From Actinomadura macra NBRC 14102 (GTDB taxonomy: Bacteria > Actinomycetota > Actinomycetes > Streptosporangiales > Streptosporangiaceae), in the NCBI RefSeq assembly GCF_001552215.1, contig NZ_BCQT01000003.1, forward strand, positions 124,001 to 188,000: 64,000 nt of DNA, read 5' to 3'. Positions 51,858-61,415 of this stretch are shown here, one piece after another (position 1 is the first letter of the stretch; each line of letters starts with the position of its first letter). The translations under genes were made by a program, and so were the position numbers. The notes beneath the pieces were generated by a model, which was given only the letters and a program-made list of their open reading frames with translations, did no database searches and was not told the origin of the DNA.

Positions 51858-54620
51858 CTATCGCGGACGGTCACGCTCCAGCGCGAGCCGGGTCAGCTCG
51901 ACGCGCGAGCCGACCTCCAGCTTCCGGAAGACATGCCGGAGATGGAAGGCGATCGTGTGGACGCTGAGGAACATCTGCTCCGCGATCTGCCGGTTGGTGA
52001 GGCCCTGGGCCGCCAACTCGATGATCTTCTTTTCGGTGTCGGTCAGGCTGGCCCAGCCCGACTTCGGCCGGGCCCGGCGCGACCAGTGCCGGCGCCGGAC
52101 CCCGATCTCCCGCAGCCGGCTGCGCACCCGCGCCGCGTCCCGCACCGCACCGTGCCGCTGGTAGAGGTCGAGCGCCTGGTCGAGACGGTTCACCGCGTCC
52201 GGACGGGCGGCGGAGCCGGCGAGGACGACACCGCAGTCCTCAAGGGCCGAGGCCCTGCACCAGGGGTCCGGGCTCTGCGCCGCCTGATCGAGCATGGCCG
52301 CGTCCTTGCGGAGCAACCCGCGTGCGTGGGCCGCGGTACCGGCGAGGAAGGCGAAGCACGGGTTCGTCTCGGCGAGCTCGGTGGCGACGGCGACCACGCC
52401 CTCGGCCTGCGCCTGCGCGCCGCCGGCCAGCGCGAGCCGGACGAGCCAGGCGGCCGAGTCCGGCGCGATGACCAGCAGCCGGCGATACTGATCATCCGCG
52501 ACGTGCAGGCGGGAGAGCAGGGCCGCGGCCGCTTCGGAACCGGACCAGGCCTCGGTGAACTGGGCGAGTACCAGGACGCAGCGCAGAGTGTCCGGAACGG
52601 CCTGACCCTCCACGAGCAGGTTCTCGAATCGCTCCAGATGGCGTGCGGCCGCCCTCATGTCGCCGCCGCGCAGGGCGGCCGTCGCGAGCACCGAGATCGC
52701 CGTGGGGGCGAACAGGTCGGCCCCGGTCTCGGTGGCCAGCCGGAGCGCTGCCGAGGCCTCGGCAGCGGCGTCGTTCGGCCGTCCGGTGGCCAGATGGACC
52801 CTGGCCTGCAGCGCGCTCACCCCGGCGGCCCAGGCATGGTGGTCCAGCGAGCTCCGCTCCCGATCGGCGGTGCGCAGGAGCTCCTGCGCCTCGTCGAGCC
52901 GGTGCACGTCACTGAGCATCGAGGCGAGGACGAGCCTCGGGTGGGTACGCCTGGCCTGGATCGACCCGAGCAGGGCCTGGCCCACCGCCTCGCGGGCGAG
53001 GCGCAGCGCCTCCCGCAGTTCTCCGCGGCCCCACAGGGAGGTGGCCAGCAGGATCCGGGCCGCGATGAGCGAGGCGTCGCCGTGCCGGTCGGGCTTGTCC
53101 AGGACGGCCATCGCCCGCTTCTCGCCCGCTCGCTCACCCGGGTCCGCCGCCATGGCCTGGAGGACCGCTACCTGGGCCTGGTCGCGCAGGTTGACGGGTA
53201 GCCTCGGGAAGGCCAGCGTGTCGTCGGCCTCGGACAGCGCCTCGGCCGGCCTGCCGCGCAGATGAAGGATCACCGAGACCGCGATCCGCAGCCGCGCGGC
53301 GGTGGGCATGGGCGCCGGCTCGGCCAGCGCGGCGCGGGCCAGCGCTTCGGCCTTCTCCAGATCTCCCGTGAGCGTCAGGGTCTCGACCGCCGTCGCGGTC
53401 CGGGCCAGCCAGTCCGAGTCCCGCTGATCGGTGAGCTGTAGCGCCCGTTCGGTCAGGTGGAGCGCGGTGCTGGGGGAGGTGGACAGCGCCTGCGCCGCGG
53501 CCCGGTCGAGCCGGGACAGCGCGCGGGCGTCGCCCGGCGGGGTGCCCAGGATGAGATGTTCCGCCGCCGTCTCCGACAGCTCGCCGCGTTCGAGGAGGAT
53601 CTCGCCGATCTGGCGGTGCACCGCCTGGCGGACGGTCATCGGGATCAGCTGGACGATCGTCCGCCAGACGAGCTCATGGCGAAAGCACGCGGCCTGGGCG
53701 ACCTCGATGAGCACCCCCTCGGCCATGGCCTCCTGAATCGCCGACAGCAGTTCGACCGGAGCCTGGTCGAGGAGTTCGGCCAGATCCTCGGCCGAGAAGC
53801 TCCGGCCGAGGATCGACGCCACCTCAAGTAGCCGGCGGGTGTCCGGCTTGAGGTCGTCCAGGCGACGCTGCACGATCATTCGAACACGCTGCGGAACCAC
53901 ATTGGAGATAAGGTTCGCCGAACCCTTGCTCACCTTGACGGCGTCTTCCTCCAGCAGGCCCTTGAGCAGTTCCACCAGCAGCAGCGGATTTCCCGCGGTC
54001 TGGGCCGCCAATGTCAGCAGCTCCGGGTCCGGCTTCGCCTTCAGCACGTCACCCACGATTTCCGTGACGGCCACCCCGTCGAGCGGGCCCAGTTCGACGT
54101 ACCGGGCGCCCTCGTGGCGAAGACGGTCGAAAAGCAGATCGGCTTCGGTGGTCCTCGTCGCTGAGACTTGGCGGGTGAATATCCATGCCACTGGCGCGGT
54201 CGCGAGTTGGCCCGGCAGTATCTTGAGCGTGAGGAGCGTCGCCAGGTCGGCTTCTTGGACATCGTCCAGCCAGACCAGCACAGGCATGTCATGCGAACGC
54301 TTCTTCACGAGGCCGCGCAGCTCGTCGATCGCCGGGAACAGGTTCTCTGAGGCACCGGCCTCGAACGCACCTCCCACGGGCACTCCAAGCCCTTGAAACA
54401 CCGAGATCAGGGAACCCAGCGGCGCGAGCCGTCTGAGCCCGGACGCCGATCCGCCGGCCACCGCGAAACCGCGACCGGCGGCCTCGTCCACCGCCTTCGC
54501 GAGCAGTCGCTTTCTGCCCATACCGATCTCCGCATCGATGAGAAGCACGCCGACTCCTCTGTTCCCGACCCCGTCGAGGAGGTTAAGAACGGCTCTCCAC
54601 TGGCTGTCGCGTCCTCGCAT
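51858..54620 (-). CDS. Large LuxR-family regulator with degenerate Walker A
   Basis: 920 residues from ATG 54620 (GGGAG eight bases upstream). The nucleotide-binding site reads VLLIDAEIGMGRKRLL, where GxxGxGK[ST] would be expected; the essential Lys is Arg36 and Ser/Thr is Lys37. The Walker-B-like VLVWLDDVQEAD is kept. A long TPR-like middle follows (about residues 300-820). The C-terminal LuxR HTH is SLTDTEKKIIELAAQGLTNR and QIAEQMFLSVHTIAFHLRHV. May regulate without ATP hydrolysis. Convergent with the 51397 gene. Confidence 0.9.
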   Translation of the reverse strand: MRGRDSQWRAVLNLLDGVGNRGVGVLLIDAEIGMGRKRLLAKAVDEAAGRGFAVAGGSASGLRRLAPLGSLISVFQGLGVPVGGAFEAGASENLFPAIDELRGLVKKRSHDMPVLVWLDDVQEADLATLLTLKILPGQLATAPVAWIFTRQVSATRTTEADLLFDRLRHEGARYVELGPLDGVAVTEIVGDVLKAKPDPELLTLAAQTAGNPLLLVELLKGLLEEDAVKVSKGSANLISNVVPQRVRMIVQRRLDDLKPDTRRLLEVASILGRSFSAEDLAELLDQAPVELLSAIQEAMAEGVLIEVAQAACFRHELVWRTIVQLIPMTVRQAVHRQIGEILLERGELSETAAEHLILGTPPGDARALSRLDRAAAQALSTSPSTALHLTERALQLTDQRDSDWLARTATAVETLTLTGDLEKAEALARAALAEPAPMPTAARLRIAVSVILHLRGRPAEALSEADDTLAFPRLPVNLRDQAQVAVLQAMAADPGERAGEKRAMAVLDKPDRHGDASLIAARILLATSLWGRGELREALRLAREAVGQALLGSIQARRTHPRLVLASMLSDVHRLDEAQELLRTADRERSSLDHHAWAAGVSALQARVHLATGRPNDAAAEASAALRLATETGADLFAPTAISVLATAALRGGDMRAAARHLERFENLLVEGQAVPDTLRCVLVLAQFTEAWSGSEAAAALLSRLHVADDQYRRLLVIAPDSAAWLVRLALAGGAQAQAEGVVAVATELAETNPCFAFLAGTAAHARGLLRKDAAMLDQAAQSPDPWCRASALEDCGVVLAGSAARPDAVNRLDQALDLYQRHGAVRDAARVRSRLREIGVRRRHWSRRARPKSGWASLTDTEKKIIELAAQGLTNRQIAEQMFLSVHTIAFHLRHVFRKLEVGSRVELTRLALERDRPR

Positions 54621-54757
54621 GGCATCGTCTCCCGAGCTCTTCCGGCAACTGGCATCACTACGCACCGGGATCGGCTCGTCCTTCTCCGGAGCTGATGCGC
54701 GCAAAGTCGCGTCTCCATGATTGTCTTGGAGATCTTATATGAGCATCCACTAATTGA

Positions 54758-54773
54758 GTTTGCAAGAGCAAAC
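54758..54773. promoter_or_regulatory. Inverted repeat upstream of the LuxR gene
   Basis: GTTTGC-AAGA-GCAAAC, 138 bases upstream of the 54620 start and in the low-GC 550-base gap (54621-55170) that has no gene. A dimeric regulator, possibly the LuxR protein itself, could bind here. A TATAAG-like element lies at about 54738 on the minus strand. Confidence 0.4.
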
Positions 54774-55170
54774 CTATTCGTCAGATGAGTCCCGGGTGCA
54801 TGTGGCAGACCGGTCGGGAACTCCTGGCAGCACTTCATTATCGGCAGAAATCCGAGACCGAATTATCGCTCACCTGTTCGAGTTGTCCCATGATTTGCTT
54901 CGGTTATAACAGTCTCATACCGCGCCGGTAAATCATTCAGTCGGGTAGCGGTGATTCGCCTGGGGCCGCTTCCTGGCGGGATGCGCTGCGCGGCCGTCCG
55001 GTTCCCTGCGAATCGTGGCCGCCAGAGGCGATCACCCCTGGCGGACCGGCCGGAGCGCCGCACCGGGGACGGCGATGACTACACCCTTTGAGGATGTGAC
55101 GGGGTGTCCCCGTGGGGTCCCATGGGACTCGCGAAATCCGATCCCGGACGTCTCGCTACGGGAGTTGACC

Positions 55171-55512
55171 ATGATCCTGTCGCTTCAGACCCGGCCCGTG
55201 GAGCAGATGGCCGTCGTGTACATCGGTGGTGAGGTCGACCTCGCCTGTGCGGACGGCATGCGTGGCCACCTCATGGCGGCGCTGCGCACCGCCGGACCCG
55301 GTCTGGTCATCGATCTCGCCCGCGTCGAGTTCATGGACTGCGCGGGCTTGGGGGCGCTGGTCGCCGCCCGGGGCAGGGCCAGGCTGATGGGGAAGCAGCT
55401 GTTCCTCTCCGCCGTGCCGGACAGGATCCGCCGGATCATCCGGCTGGGCGGGCTGGACGACGCGTTCACGTTCTGCAACGGGGCTCCCGCCCAGGAACGG
55501 AGCCTCTTCTGA
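55171..55512 (+). CDS. STAS-domain anti-sigma-factor antagonist with non-phosphorylatable site
   Basis: 113 residues from ATG 55171; an upstream extension to 55015 is not conserved-looking. One STAS domain: VVYIGGEVDLACADGMRGHL, and LVIDLARVEFMDCAGLGALV. In SpoIIAA-type antagonists the segment is DSSGL and the second Ser (residue 58) is phosphorylated by the SpoIIAB kinase. Here positions 57-58 are Cys-Ala, so control by phosphorylation there is not possible. It should behave as permanently active or has another role. Upstream of a GNAT-like gene. Confidence 0.9.
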   Translation: MILSLQTRPVEQMAVVYIGGEVDLACADGMRGHLMAALRTAGPGLVIDLARVEFMDCAGLGALVAARGRARLMGKQLFLSAVPDRIRRIIRLGGLDDAFTFCNGAPAQERSLF

Positions 55513-55584
55513 GGAGTCTTCGCGCAGGAAGCCCCACGAAACAGAAGCCCTGTGAGGAACATCCCGGCACCGGGAGGGTGCGTC

Positions 55585-56448
55585 ATGACAACGACGTTCG
55601 GATTCAGCCAGAGGTTCGTCCGTGCCTACCGTCCCGCCGATGAGCCCGAGGTGCTCGCGCTCATCAACGAGGACCGGCTGGTCGGGCAGCCCCTGTGCAC
55701 CTGGGGGATGCTGGAGGCCGCCCGGGTCGGCCGGTCCGCGTTCGAGGGGGCGAGCTGGGCGCGGCTGGAACCCGTCCGTACCGACGTGGTCGTGGACGAG
55801 GAGGACGTCGTCCTGGGCGCCGTCTCCACGGGCGTCCACCGCTTGGACGGCACGGGAACATTGCTCTGGCTCCACGCAGGAGAGGAGCCGGCGGTGGTGA
55901 ACCTGCTCCTGGACACCGCCCTGTACCGGCTGGCCGGACGAACGATCCAGGCCTTTCCGCTCCTGAGCTCGCTCGGTCTCGGCGTCAGAGGGATCCCCGC
56001 GAAGGCCCGCGCCGCCACGTTCGCCGCGATGCGCAGCCGAGCGTTCGAGCCGGCAGGCTCCTTGACCTACCTTCACCAGCAGCTGATCGCCCCCACGTCC
56101 CCGTCGGCCGACGTGCGGATCCGGCCGAAGCAGAACTCCGACTTCACCGGCTGGAGAATCCATGCGGGCGATGCCGACGCCCACCTCGACGTGACCGTCT
56201 CGCCGCACGACGTCGGCTGGGTCACGCATGTCGAGCCCGACCCGAACTGCGCCGAGACGGCCGACCTCGTCCGGTCGGCTCTGCACGTTCTGGTCCGGTG
56301 CACCGCCCGCGAGGTCATCGCGACCATCCCGGCCACCGGCGCCGATGCCCGTGCACTGCATGAGGTGTACCGGCGGCTCGGGTTCACCGAGATCGACCGA
56401 CTCACCGTCCTCAGCCGCCCCGCGTCCATGCAGCGAACGGCTGAGTGA
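55585..56448 (+). CDS. GNAT-like acetyltransferase protein
   Basis: 287 residues from ATG 55585 with GGGAGGG seven bases upstream. The fold starts FVRAYRPADEPEVLALINED; the C-terminal part (residues about 180-285) ends ALHEVYRRLGFTEIDRLTVL, which is the usual end of a GNAT fold. No clear Q/RxxGxG/A acetyl-CoA loop is visible, so catalytic ability is unsure. Possibly two half-GNAT units. Follows the STAS gene by 72 bases. Confidence 0.65.
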   Translation: MTTTFGFSQRFVRAYRPADEPEVLALINEDRLVGQPLCTWGMLEAARVGRSAFEGASWARLEPVRTDVVVDEEDVVLGAVSTGVHRLDGTGTLLWLHAGEEPAVVNLLLDTALYRLAGRTIQAFPLLSSLGLGVRGIPAKARAATFAAMRSRAFEPAGSLTYLHQQLIAPTSPSADVRIRPKQNSDFTGWRIHAGDADAHLDVTVSPHDVGWVTHVEPDPNCAETADLVRSALHVLVRCTAREVIATIPATGADARALHEVYRRLGFTEIDRLTVLSRPASMQRTAE

Positions 56449-56492
56449 GATGAGCCGCGCGCGGCCCCAGGGGGGTGGGGTCGCGCGCACCT

Positions 56493-56525
56493 CTGCGGGG
56501 CGGGGGTCCCGTCCCCGCCCCGCAG
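56493..56525 (+). terminator. 13-base-pair hairpin, first of two between convergent genes
   Basis: CTGCGGGGCGGGG pairs perfectly with CCCCGCCCCGCAG around a seven-base loop, 45 bases after the GNAT-like gene stop. Being symmetric, it could also act on the opposite transcript. Confidence 0.8.
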
Positions 56526-56528
56526 AAC

Positions 56529-56567
56529 GGTCAGGGCCTGGGTCTCAGGGGCACCCAGGTCCTGACC
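56529..56567 (-). terminator. Second hairpin, serving the HdeD-like gene
   Basis: GGTCAGG-G-CCTGGGT pairs with ACCCAGG-T-CCTGACC with one mismatch and a nine-base loop, 18 bases from the HdeD-like gene stop at 56585. It lies next to the first hairpin, giving one terminator per convergent gene. Confidence 0.7.
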
Positions 56568-56584
56568 GCTTTCTCAGGAGTACC

Positions 56585-57184
56585 TCACGCGGCGGACGCC
56601 GTTCGCCGGCCGGCGTGCCGGATCCACAGCGCCGCGAGGACGCCCACCACCCCCCAGGTGATCAGCCAGAGGCCGGACAGCCAGGTCAGGGCCACCAGGC
56701 TCGCCTTGGGATAGGCCAGCACGACGGTCCCCGCGAGGATGGACAGGCAGGCGAGCACCAGCTGCGGAACCCGGCCGGGCCGGCCTTCGTCCGAGAGCGC
56801 CGCGACGGCTTCGATGATGCCTCCGACCAGCCAGAACACACCGAAGAGCACGGCCAGGACGGTGACGGTCTGGAAGAGGTGGCGCAGCGCCAGGACACCG
56901 ATGGCGAGCGACAGCACCCCGAGGACGGCCATGAGCGTGCGCGTGCCGGGCGAGAGCCCGTTGACGACCGCCTGCGCGACGCGGAAAACGCCATTGATGA
57001 TCAGTTGAAGGCCCACGAGCACGGCCAGTACGCCCACGGTGACCTCCGGCCAAACGACGATGGCGAGTCCCAGCAGGATCGCGGTGCCACTCAAAACCAG
57101 AGCCAGCACCTGACCATTGTCGACGAGATGTGATCCTCGGGTGTCAGTGGCGCTCTCGCCGCTCGCGGGAGAAGACGTCGGCAT
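56585..57184 (-). CDS. HdeD-family (DUF308) membrane protein
   Basis: 199 residues from ATG 57184, chosen for GGAAGGGAGC just upstream. Six membrane helices in two internally similar halves; LIINGVFRVAQAVVNGL and FWLVGGIIEAVAALS are typical of DUF308. HdeD is an acid-resistance membrane protein in E. coli; the actinomycete role is not known. It is divergently separated from nothing: the next gene upstream is on the same strand, about 140 bases away. Confidence 0.9.
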   Translation of the reverse strand: MPTSSPASGESATDTRGSHLVDNGQVLALVLSGTAILLGLAIVVWPEVTVGVLAVLVGLQLIINGVFRVAQAVVNGLSPGTRTLMAVLGVLSLAIGVLALRHLFQTVTVLAVLFGVFWLVGGIIEAVAALSDEGRPGRVPQLVLACLSILAGTVVLAYPKASLVALTWLSGLWLITWGVVGVLAALWIRHAGRRTASAA

Positions 57185-57325
57185 GTTGCTCCCTTCCATA
57201 GCCTCACGTTTCATTCGGCATTCGGTCATTCATGGCCGGTCGCCATTGAAAAACCATTACCGATGAAACCGGGCCGGGCGGGCGGGCGACATCCTCCGTG
57301 GTGGGTGAACCGTCGAGTCCCCCGG

Positions 57326-57763
57326 TCAGTCCAACGGCGCGGAACCGAACGACTCCTCGTCCCGGATCATCGAATGCCCGGCCTGCGAGAGCAGGGAGAG
57401 GATCACAAGTCCCACGCACAGATCGATCAGGCCCGTCGCGATCTGAGCCGCGGGCGGCGCGCCCGTGCTGAAGGGTGCGACCGTGAAGATCAGGGTGAGC
57501 AGCACCATGATCCAGGAGAACACGCGCAGGGGAGCGGGGGTCAGCGCGACGAGGAATTGCAGGATCAGCGTCGCGAGGAGGGCTCCCATTCCCGCCAGCA
57601 CAATGAAGGCGCTGGTCGGCATCCCGCTGAGAACGCCTCTTTTCCAGGGCGGGAAGAGTTCGATGTCGAAGACGCCGCCCACGATGAGCACACCGAGGCA
57701 GGCGACGAGTTCGGCGACCAGCGCGGTGGCGAGTCCGGCGCCCCAGAGTCGGGTACCGTCCAC
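57326..57763 (-). CDS. DUF6069-like four-helix membrane protein
   Basis: 145 residues from GTG 57763, with GGAAGG seven bases upstream; ATG 57769 and a further start at 57892 are alternatives. Four membrane helices: LWGAGLATALVAELVACLGV, FIVLAGMGALLATLILQFLV, FSWIMVLLTLIFTVA, and ATGLIDLCVGLVILSLL. IELFPPW after helix 1 is family-like. Function unknown. Confidence 0.7.
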   Translation of the reverse strand: MDGTRLWGAGLATALVAELVACLGVLIVGGVFDIELFPPWKRGVLSGMPTSAFIVLAGMGALLATLILQFLVALTPAPLRVFSWIMVLLTLIFTVAPFSTGAPPAAQIATGLIDLCVGLVILSLLSQAGHSMIRDEESFGSAPLD

Positions 57764-58021
57764 GCGCATCCTTCCGGAGTCTCGCGTCCCGGCGGGGACG
57801 GTGCGGCCATGGAGAGGACCCGTCACGGCAGGCTCCCTTCGAATCGGCGCTCTCCTTGTCAGGGTCCGCATACCGCCCGCCTGATGGATCATCCCGCACG
57901 GGTGACTTCGCTTCTATTTCAATAAGGGCCGCTAATCGACTGTCATCACGCATTGTGATCACCTAAAATCTGTAGGTGATGATCGGCCGGTCCTGCCGTG
58001 TCGCCGGAGGAGGTGGCGCCG

Positions 58022-61000
58022 ATGGAATCGCAGCTCATCGGGCGGGAGACCCAGACGAGGGTGCTTCGGGACCTGGTGGCGCGGGCCGGGGTGAGCCACG
58101 GCGGGTTGGTGCTGGTCTGCGGGGAGGCGGGGATCGGGAAAACCGCGCTGGCGGGACGTGCGGTCGCCGAAGCTGCGCGGCAGGGCATGCGGGTCCTGCA
58201 CGGCGCATGCTGGGACGGCGACGGCACCCCGGGGTACTGGCCCTGGGCGCAGGCCCTCCGCGGGCTGCGGCGCGGCTGCACCCCGGAAGACTGGGCGGAC
58301 CTGGCCTCGGCCGCGGACGGCGTCCTGCCGGTCCTGCTGGGCGAGGACTCCAAGAGCGAGGACGTCCCGGCCTTCCACCTCCTGGACGCCGTCGGCACCA
58401 TGATGGTCACCGCCTCGCGGCGCCGTCCGGTGCTGGTGGTGCTGGAAGACCTGCATTGGGCGGACGCGGCGTCCCTCGGGCTGCTGGAGTTCGTGGCGCA
58501 GCACATCTGGTTCGAACGTGTGCTGCTGGTGGCGACCTACCGCGACGTGGAGATCGAAAGACCCGACCATCCGCTGCGTCCGCTGGCCGCACGAGCGACC
58601 ACGCTGTACCTGACGGGGCTGGAACCGCGGGGCGTCAGGGAGTTGCTGGCCCGCACGGCCGGGGAACAGCTACCGGAATCCCTGGTCAAGGCCGTACACG
58701 CGCGCACGGGGGGCAACCCGTTCCTGGTGGAGGAGACCGCGCGGCTGTGGTCCGCGGGACATCCCATCACCACGATCTCGCCGGGTGTGCGGGCCGCCCT
58801 GCACCGGCGCCTGTCGCTGCTGAGCGAACCCGTCGTGCGCCTGCTGGAGGCGGCAGCCGTCCTGGGCCAGTGCTTCCGCCCCGCCGTGCTCGCCCGGTCG
58901 ACCGGCGTCGACGAGGCGCGCGTCTCCCACCTGCTGGCGGAGGCGGCCGACGCCCACCTGGTGCGGCCGGCCGGGGCCGAGGGCCTGGTGTTCCGGCACG
59001 ACCTGGTGCGCGAGACCTTGGACGAGTCACTCGGCGAACGCGAGCGGCGACGGCTGCACGCCGCTGCCGTGCACGCCCTGCGCGACCTGACCGGCCCCGC
59101 CGACCCGGCCCGTCCGACCGAACTGGCCCGGCACGCCTATTTCGCGTACGACGAACTGGACGGCCGGGTCGCCGCGGACCTGCTGGCAGACGCGGCCCGG
59201 CACGCGGCGGGGAGGCTGGCCGACCAGGAGGCCGTGGCGCATTACGAACGCGCCCTGGAACGGCTCGGCGACGCGGATCCGGCCAGGAGCGTCCAGCTGT
59301 CCCTGCTTCTCGGAAACGAGCTGTACCTGGTCGGCGACCGCGACCGCGCCTGGCGCGCCTTCGGCGACGCGGTCACCTGGGCGCGCGGGCTGGACGACCC
59401 GACCGTCCTGGACCAGGTGGCGCTCGTCCTGCACGGCACGGACGGACGCGGCGACACCACCGGGCTGAAGGAGCATCTTCTGCGGGAGGTCTACGCGCGG
59501 CCGACGGCCACCGCGACGGGCGCCGCCGCCGCGACCGCGGACGATCCCGCGATCATGGCCGACCATGTCGCCCGACGCGTCGTCACCACCGGACGTGAGC
59601 GCCACGACGACGAGGCCCTTCACGTCGGCCTCTGGGCACGGTTGCATGCCTGTTGGGGGCCGGAAACGGTGGCCGAGCGCGCCGCCCTGTCGAGCGAGCT
59701 GGTCGAGGTGTCCCAGCGCCGCGGCGACCGCTGCGGCGCGCACAGGGCGATGTCCATGCGCTGGGTGGCGCTGCTGGAAAGCGGTGATCCGGCCTACCTC
59801 GACCAGTTCCATACGCTGGTCGCGACCGCGGGCGACGGAGGATCGCCGCGGATGCGTCTCACCTCGCTCATCGACCGCGGTGTCGTGTACGCGGTCATGG
59901 GCCGTTTCGCCGAGGCCGAGGAGGCGCACGCCGAGCTGGTCACGTCCCATGCCCGGCTGACGGACCGGTTCCAGCACTACGCCCGCCACCATCGCTGGGC
60001 GCTGTCGCTGCTGCAAGGCAGGTTCGCCGAGACGGACGGGATCCGCGAAGCGCTGAGTGCGCGCGACCACACGCACGGAGAACTGCTCGCGGCCATCACG
60101 GCGCTGGAACAGGGTGAGAACCCCACCGGAGCGGCGCCGCGCCTGGGGGAGGGGCGGCCCCCACATGACCGGGGCCTCGTCCCGCTCTGGCTGCGCTATC
60201 AGGCACAGGCCGCCGCCTCCGCGGACCCGGCCTGGTGTGAACAGGTGCGGGCCGCGTTGAAGCCGTACCGGGGCCGGTGGCTGATCTCGTTCTACGGGTG
60301 GGACGTCAGCGGCCCGGCCGCGCTGTGGACGGGCCTGGTGGACGCCGCTCAGGATCGCTGGGACGACGCGGTCGAGGAGTTCACCCGGGCACAGCGCTCC
60401 GCCGACCTGCTGGGGGCCCGCCCGTGGTCGGTCCGTGCTCGCCTCGAACTCGCCGCGGCCCTGAGCGCACGCGGAGCCGGGTCCGATGCGGACACGGCCG
60501 AGGGCCTGCTGCGCGAGGCGGCCGTCGAAGCGCGGCTACTGGGCATGGCGCACCTGGCCGACCGTGCCGAGCGCGCCCTGCCCACCCCCGTTCCCGACTC
60601 GAACGCCGCTGACCTCGTGAACGACTTCACGACCGACGGTTCCATCTGGCGGCTGGGATTCGCCGGCCGGACCGTGCACATGTCCGACGCCAAGGGCCTG
60701 CGTGACCTGCACTGTCTGCTCGGCTCGCCGGGGCGGTACGTCCCGGCGGTGCGGCTGCTCAACGCCCGGGATCCGGCCGTCGAGGCGAGCGCGACCATGG
60801 GTGCGGACACCGTTCTCGATGACGAGGCCAAAGCGCGCTACCGGCGGCGTCTGAAACGGCTGGACGAGGAGATCGATCGCGCCGCCGGGCGCGGCGACGA
60901 CCGGCGCGCCGCCGAGTTCGACCATGAACGCCAGGCCCTGCTGGACGAACTGCGCCGCGCCACCGGACTGGCCGGCCGCGACCGCAGGCTCGGCGACGAC

Positions 61001-61159
61001 GGCGAACACGCGCGCAAGAGCGTCACCGCCCGCATCCGCAACACCCTGCGCCGGATCGAGGAGCGGCATCCCGAACTCGGGGCCCACCTCCGCCAGACGG
61101 TGACGACCGGAACCACCTGCCGCTACGCACCAGACCACGAGATCCGCTGGCGGCTGTGA
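58022..61159 (+). CDS. Large AAA-type ATPase with TPR-like middle and conserved C-terminal domain
   Basis: 1045 residues from ATG 58022, with GGAGGAGG eight bases upstream (a frame to 57998 exists). It starts LIGRETQTRVLRDLVARAGV; Walker A is VCGEAGIGKTALAGRA (about residue 40), Walker B VLVVLEDLHWADAAS (about 137). Residues about 390-840 are helical repeats. There is no LuxR helix-turn-helix; the end (about 860-1045) is a separate domain, with WRLGFAGRTVHMSDAKGLRD and RKSVTARIRNTLRRIEERHP, that recurs in actinomycete AAA regulators. It may bind DNA through that domain; likely a signal-sensing regulator. Confidence 0.88.
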   Translation: MESQLIGRETQTRVLRDLVARAGVSHGGLVLVCGEAGIGKTALAGRAVAEAARQGMRVLHGACWDGDGTPGYWPWAQALRGLRRGCTPEDWADLASAADGVLPVLLGEDSKSEDVPAFHLLDAVGTMMVTASRRRPVLVVLEDLHWADAASLGLLEFVAQHIWFERVLLVATYRDVEIERPDHPLRPLAARATTLYLTGLEPRGVRELLARTAGEQLPESLVKAVHARTGGNPFLVEETARLWSAGHPITTISPGVRAALHRRLSLLSEPVVRLLEAAAVLGQCFRPAVLARSTGVDEARVSHLLAEAADAHLVRPAGAEGLVFRHDLVRETLDESLGERERRRLHAAAVHALRDLTGPADPARPTELARHAYFAYDELDGRVAADLLADAARHAAGRLADQEAVAHYERALERLGDADPARSVQLSLLLGNELYLVGDRDRAWRAFGDAVTWARGLDDPTVLDQVALVLHGTDGRGDTTGLKEHLLREVYARPTATATGAAAATADDPAIMADHVARRVVTTGRERHDDEALHVGLWARLHACWGPETVAERAALSSELVEVSQRRGDRCGAHRAMSMRWVALLESGDPAYLDQFHTLVATAGDGGSPRMRLTSLIDRGVVYAVMGRFAEAEEAHAELVTSHARLTDRFQHYARHHRWALSLLQGRFAETDGIREALSARDHTHGELLAAITALEQGENPTGAAPRLGEGRPPHDRGLVPLWLRYQAQAAASADPAWCEQVRAALKPYRGRWLISFYGWDVSGPAALWTGLVDAAQDRWDDAVEEFTRAQRSADLLGARPWSVRARLELAAALSARGAGSDADTAEGLLREAAVEARLLGMAHLADRAERALPTPVPDSNAADLVNDFTTDGSIWRLGFAGRTVHMSDAKGLRDLHCLLGSPGRYVPAVRLLNARDPAVEASATMGADTVLDDEAKARYRRRLKRLDEEIDRAAGRGDDRRAAEFDHERQALLDELRRATGLAGRDRRLGDDGEHARKSVTARIRNTLRRIEERHPELGAHLRQTVTTGTTCRYAPDHEIRWRL

Positions 61160-61415
61160 AGAACAGCGAGGAGGAACCCGGCCGCCGCAGCTTGGGGCTG
61201 TACTCGTGAGGCGCTACTCGGAATGCAGCGCCGCTGCTTCGGATCGCGCGGTCGGCATAGCGCTGAGAAGAACAGACTGGTGACCTTGAGGATGCCCTTT
61301 TGCGTGCTTCGGCCCGGCGTCCTGGATGCGGTTGGGGTTGGAGGTGGACTGGCCGGTGTCGGACTGGTTCGGTGCTTCTTGCGTGGTCCGAGAACTTCGG
61401 TTGGATGATGACGAT

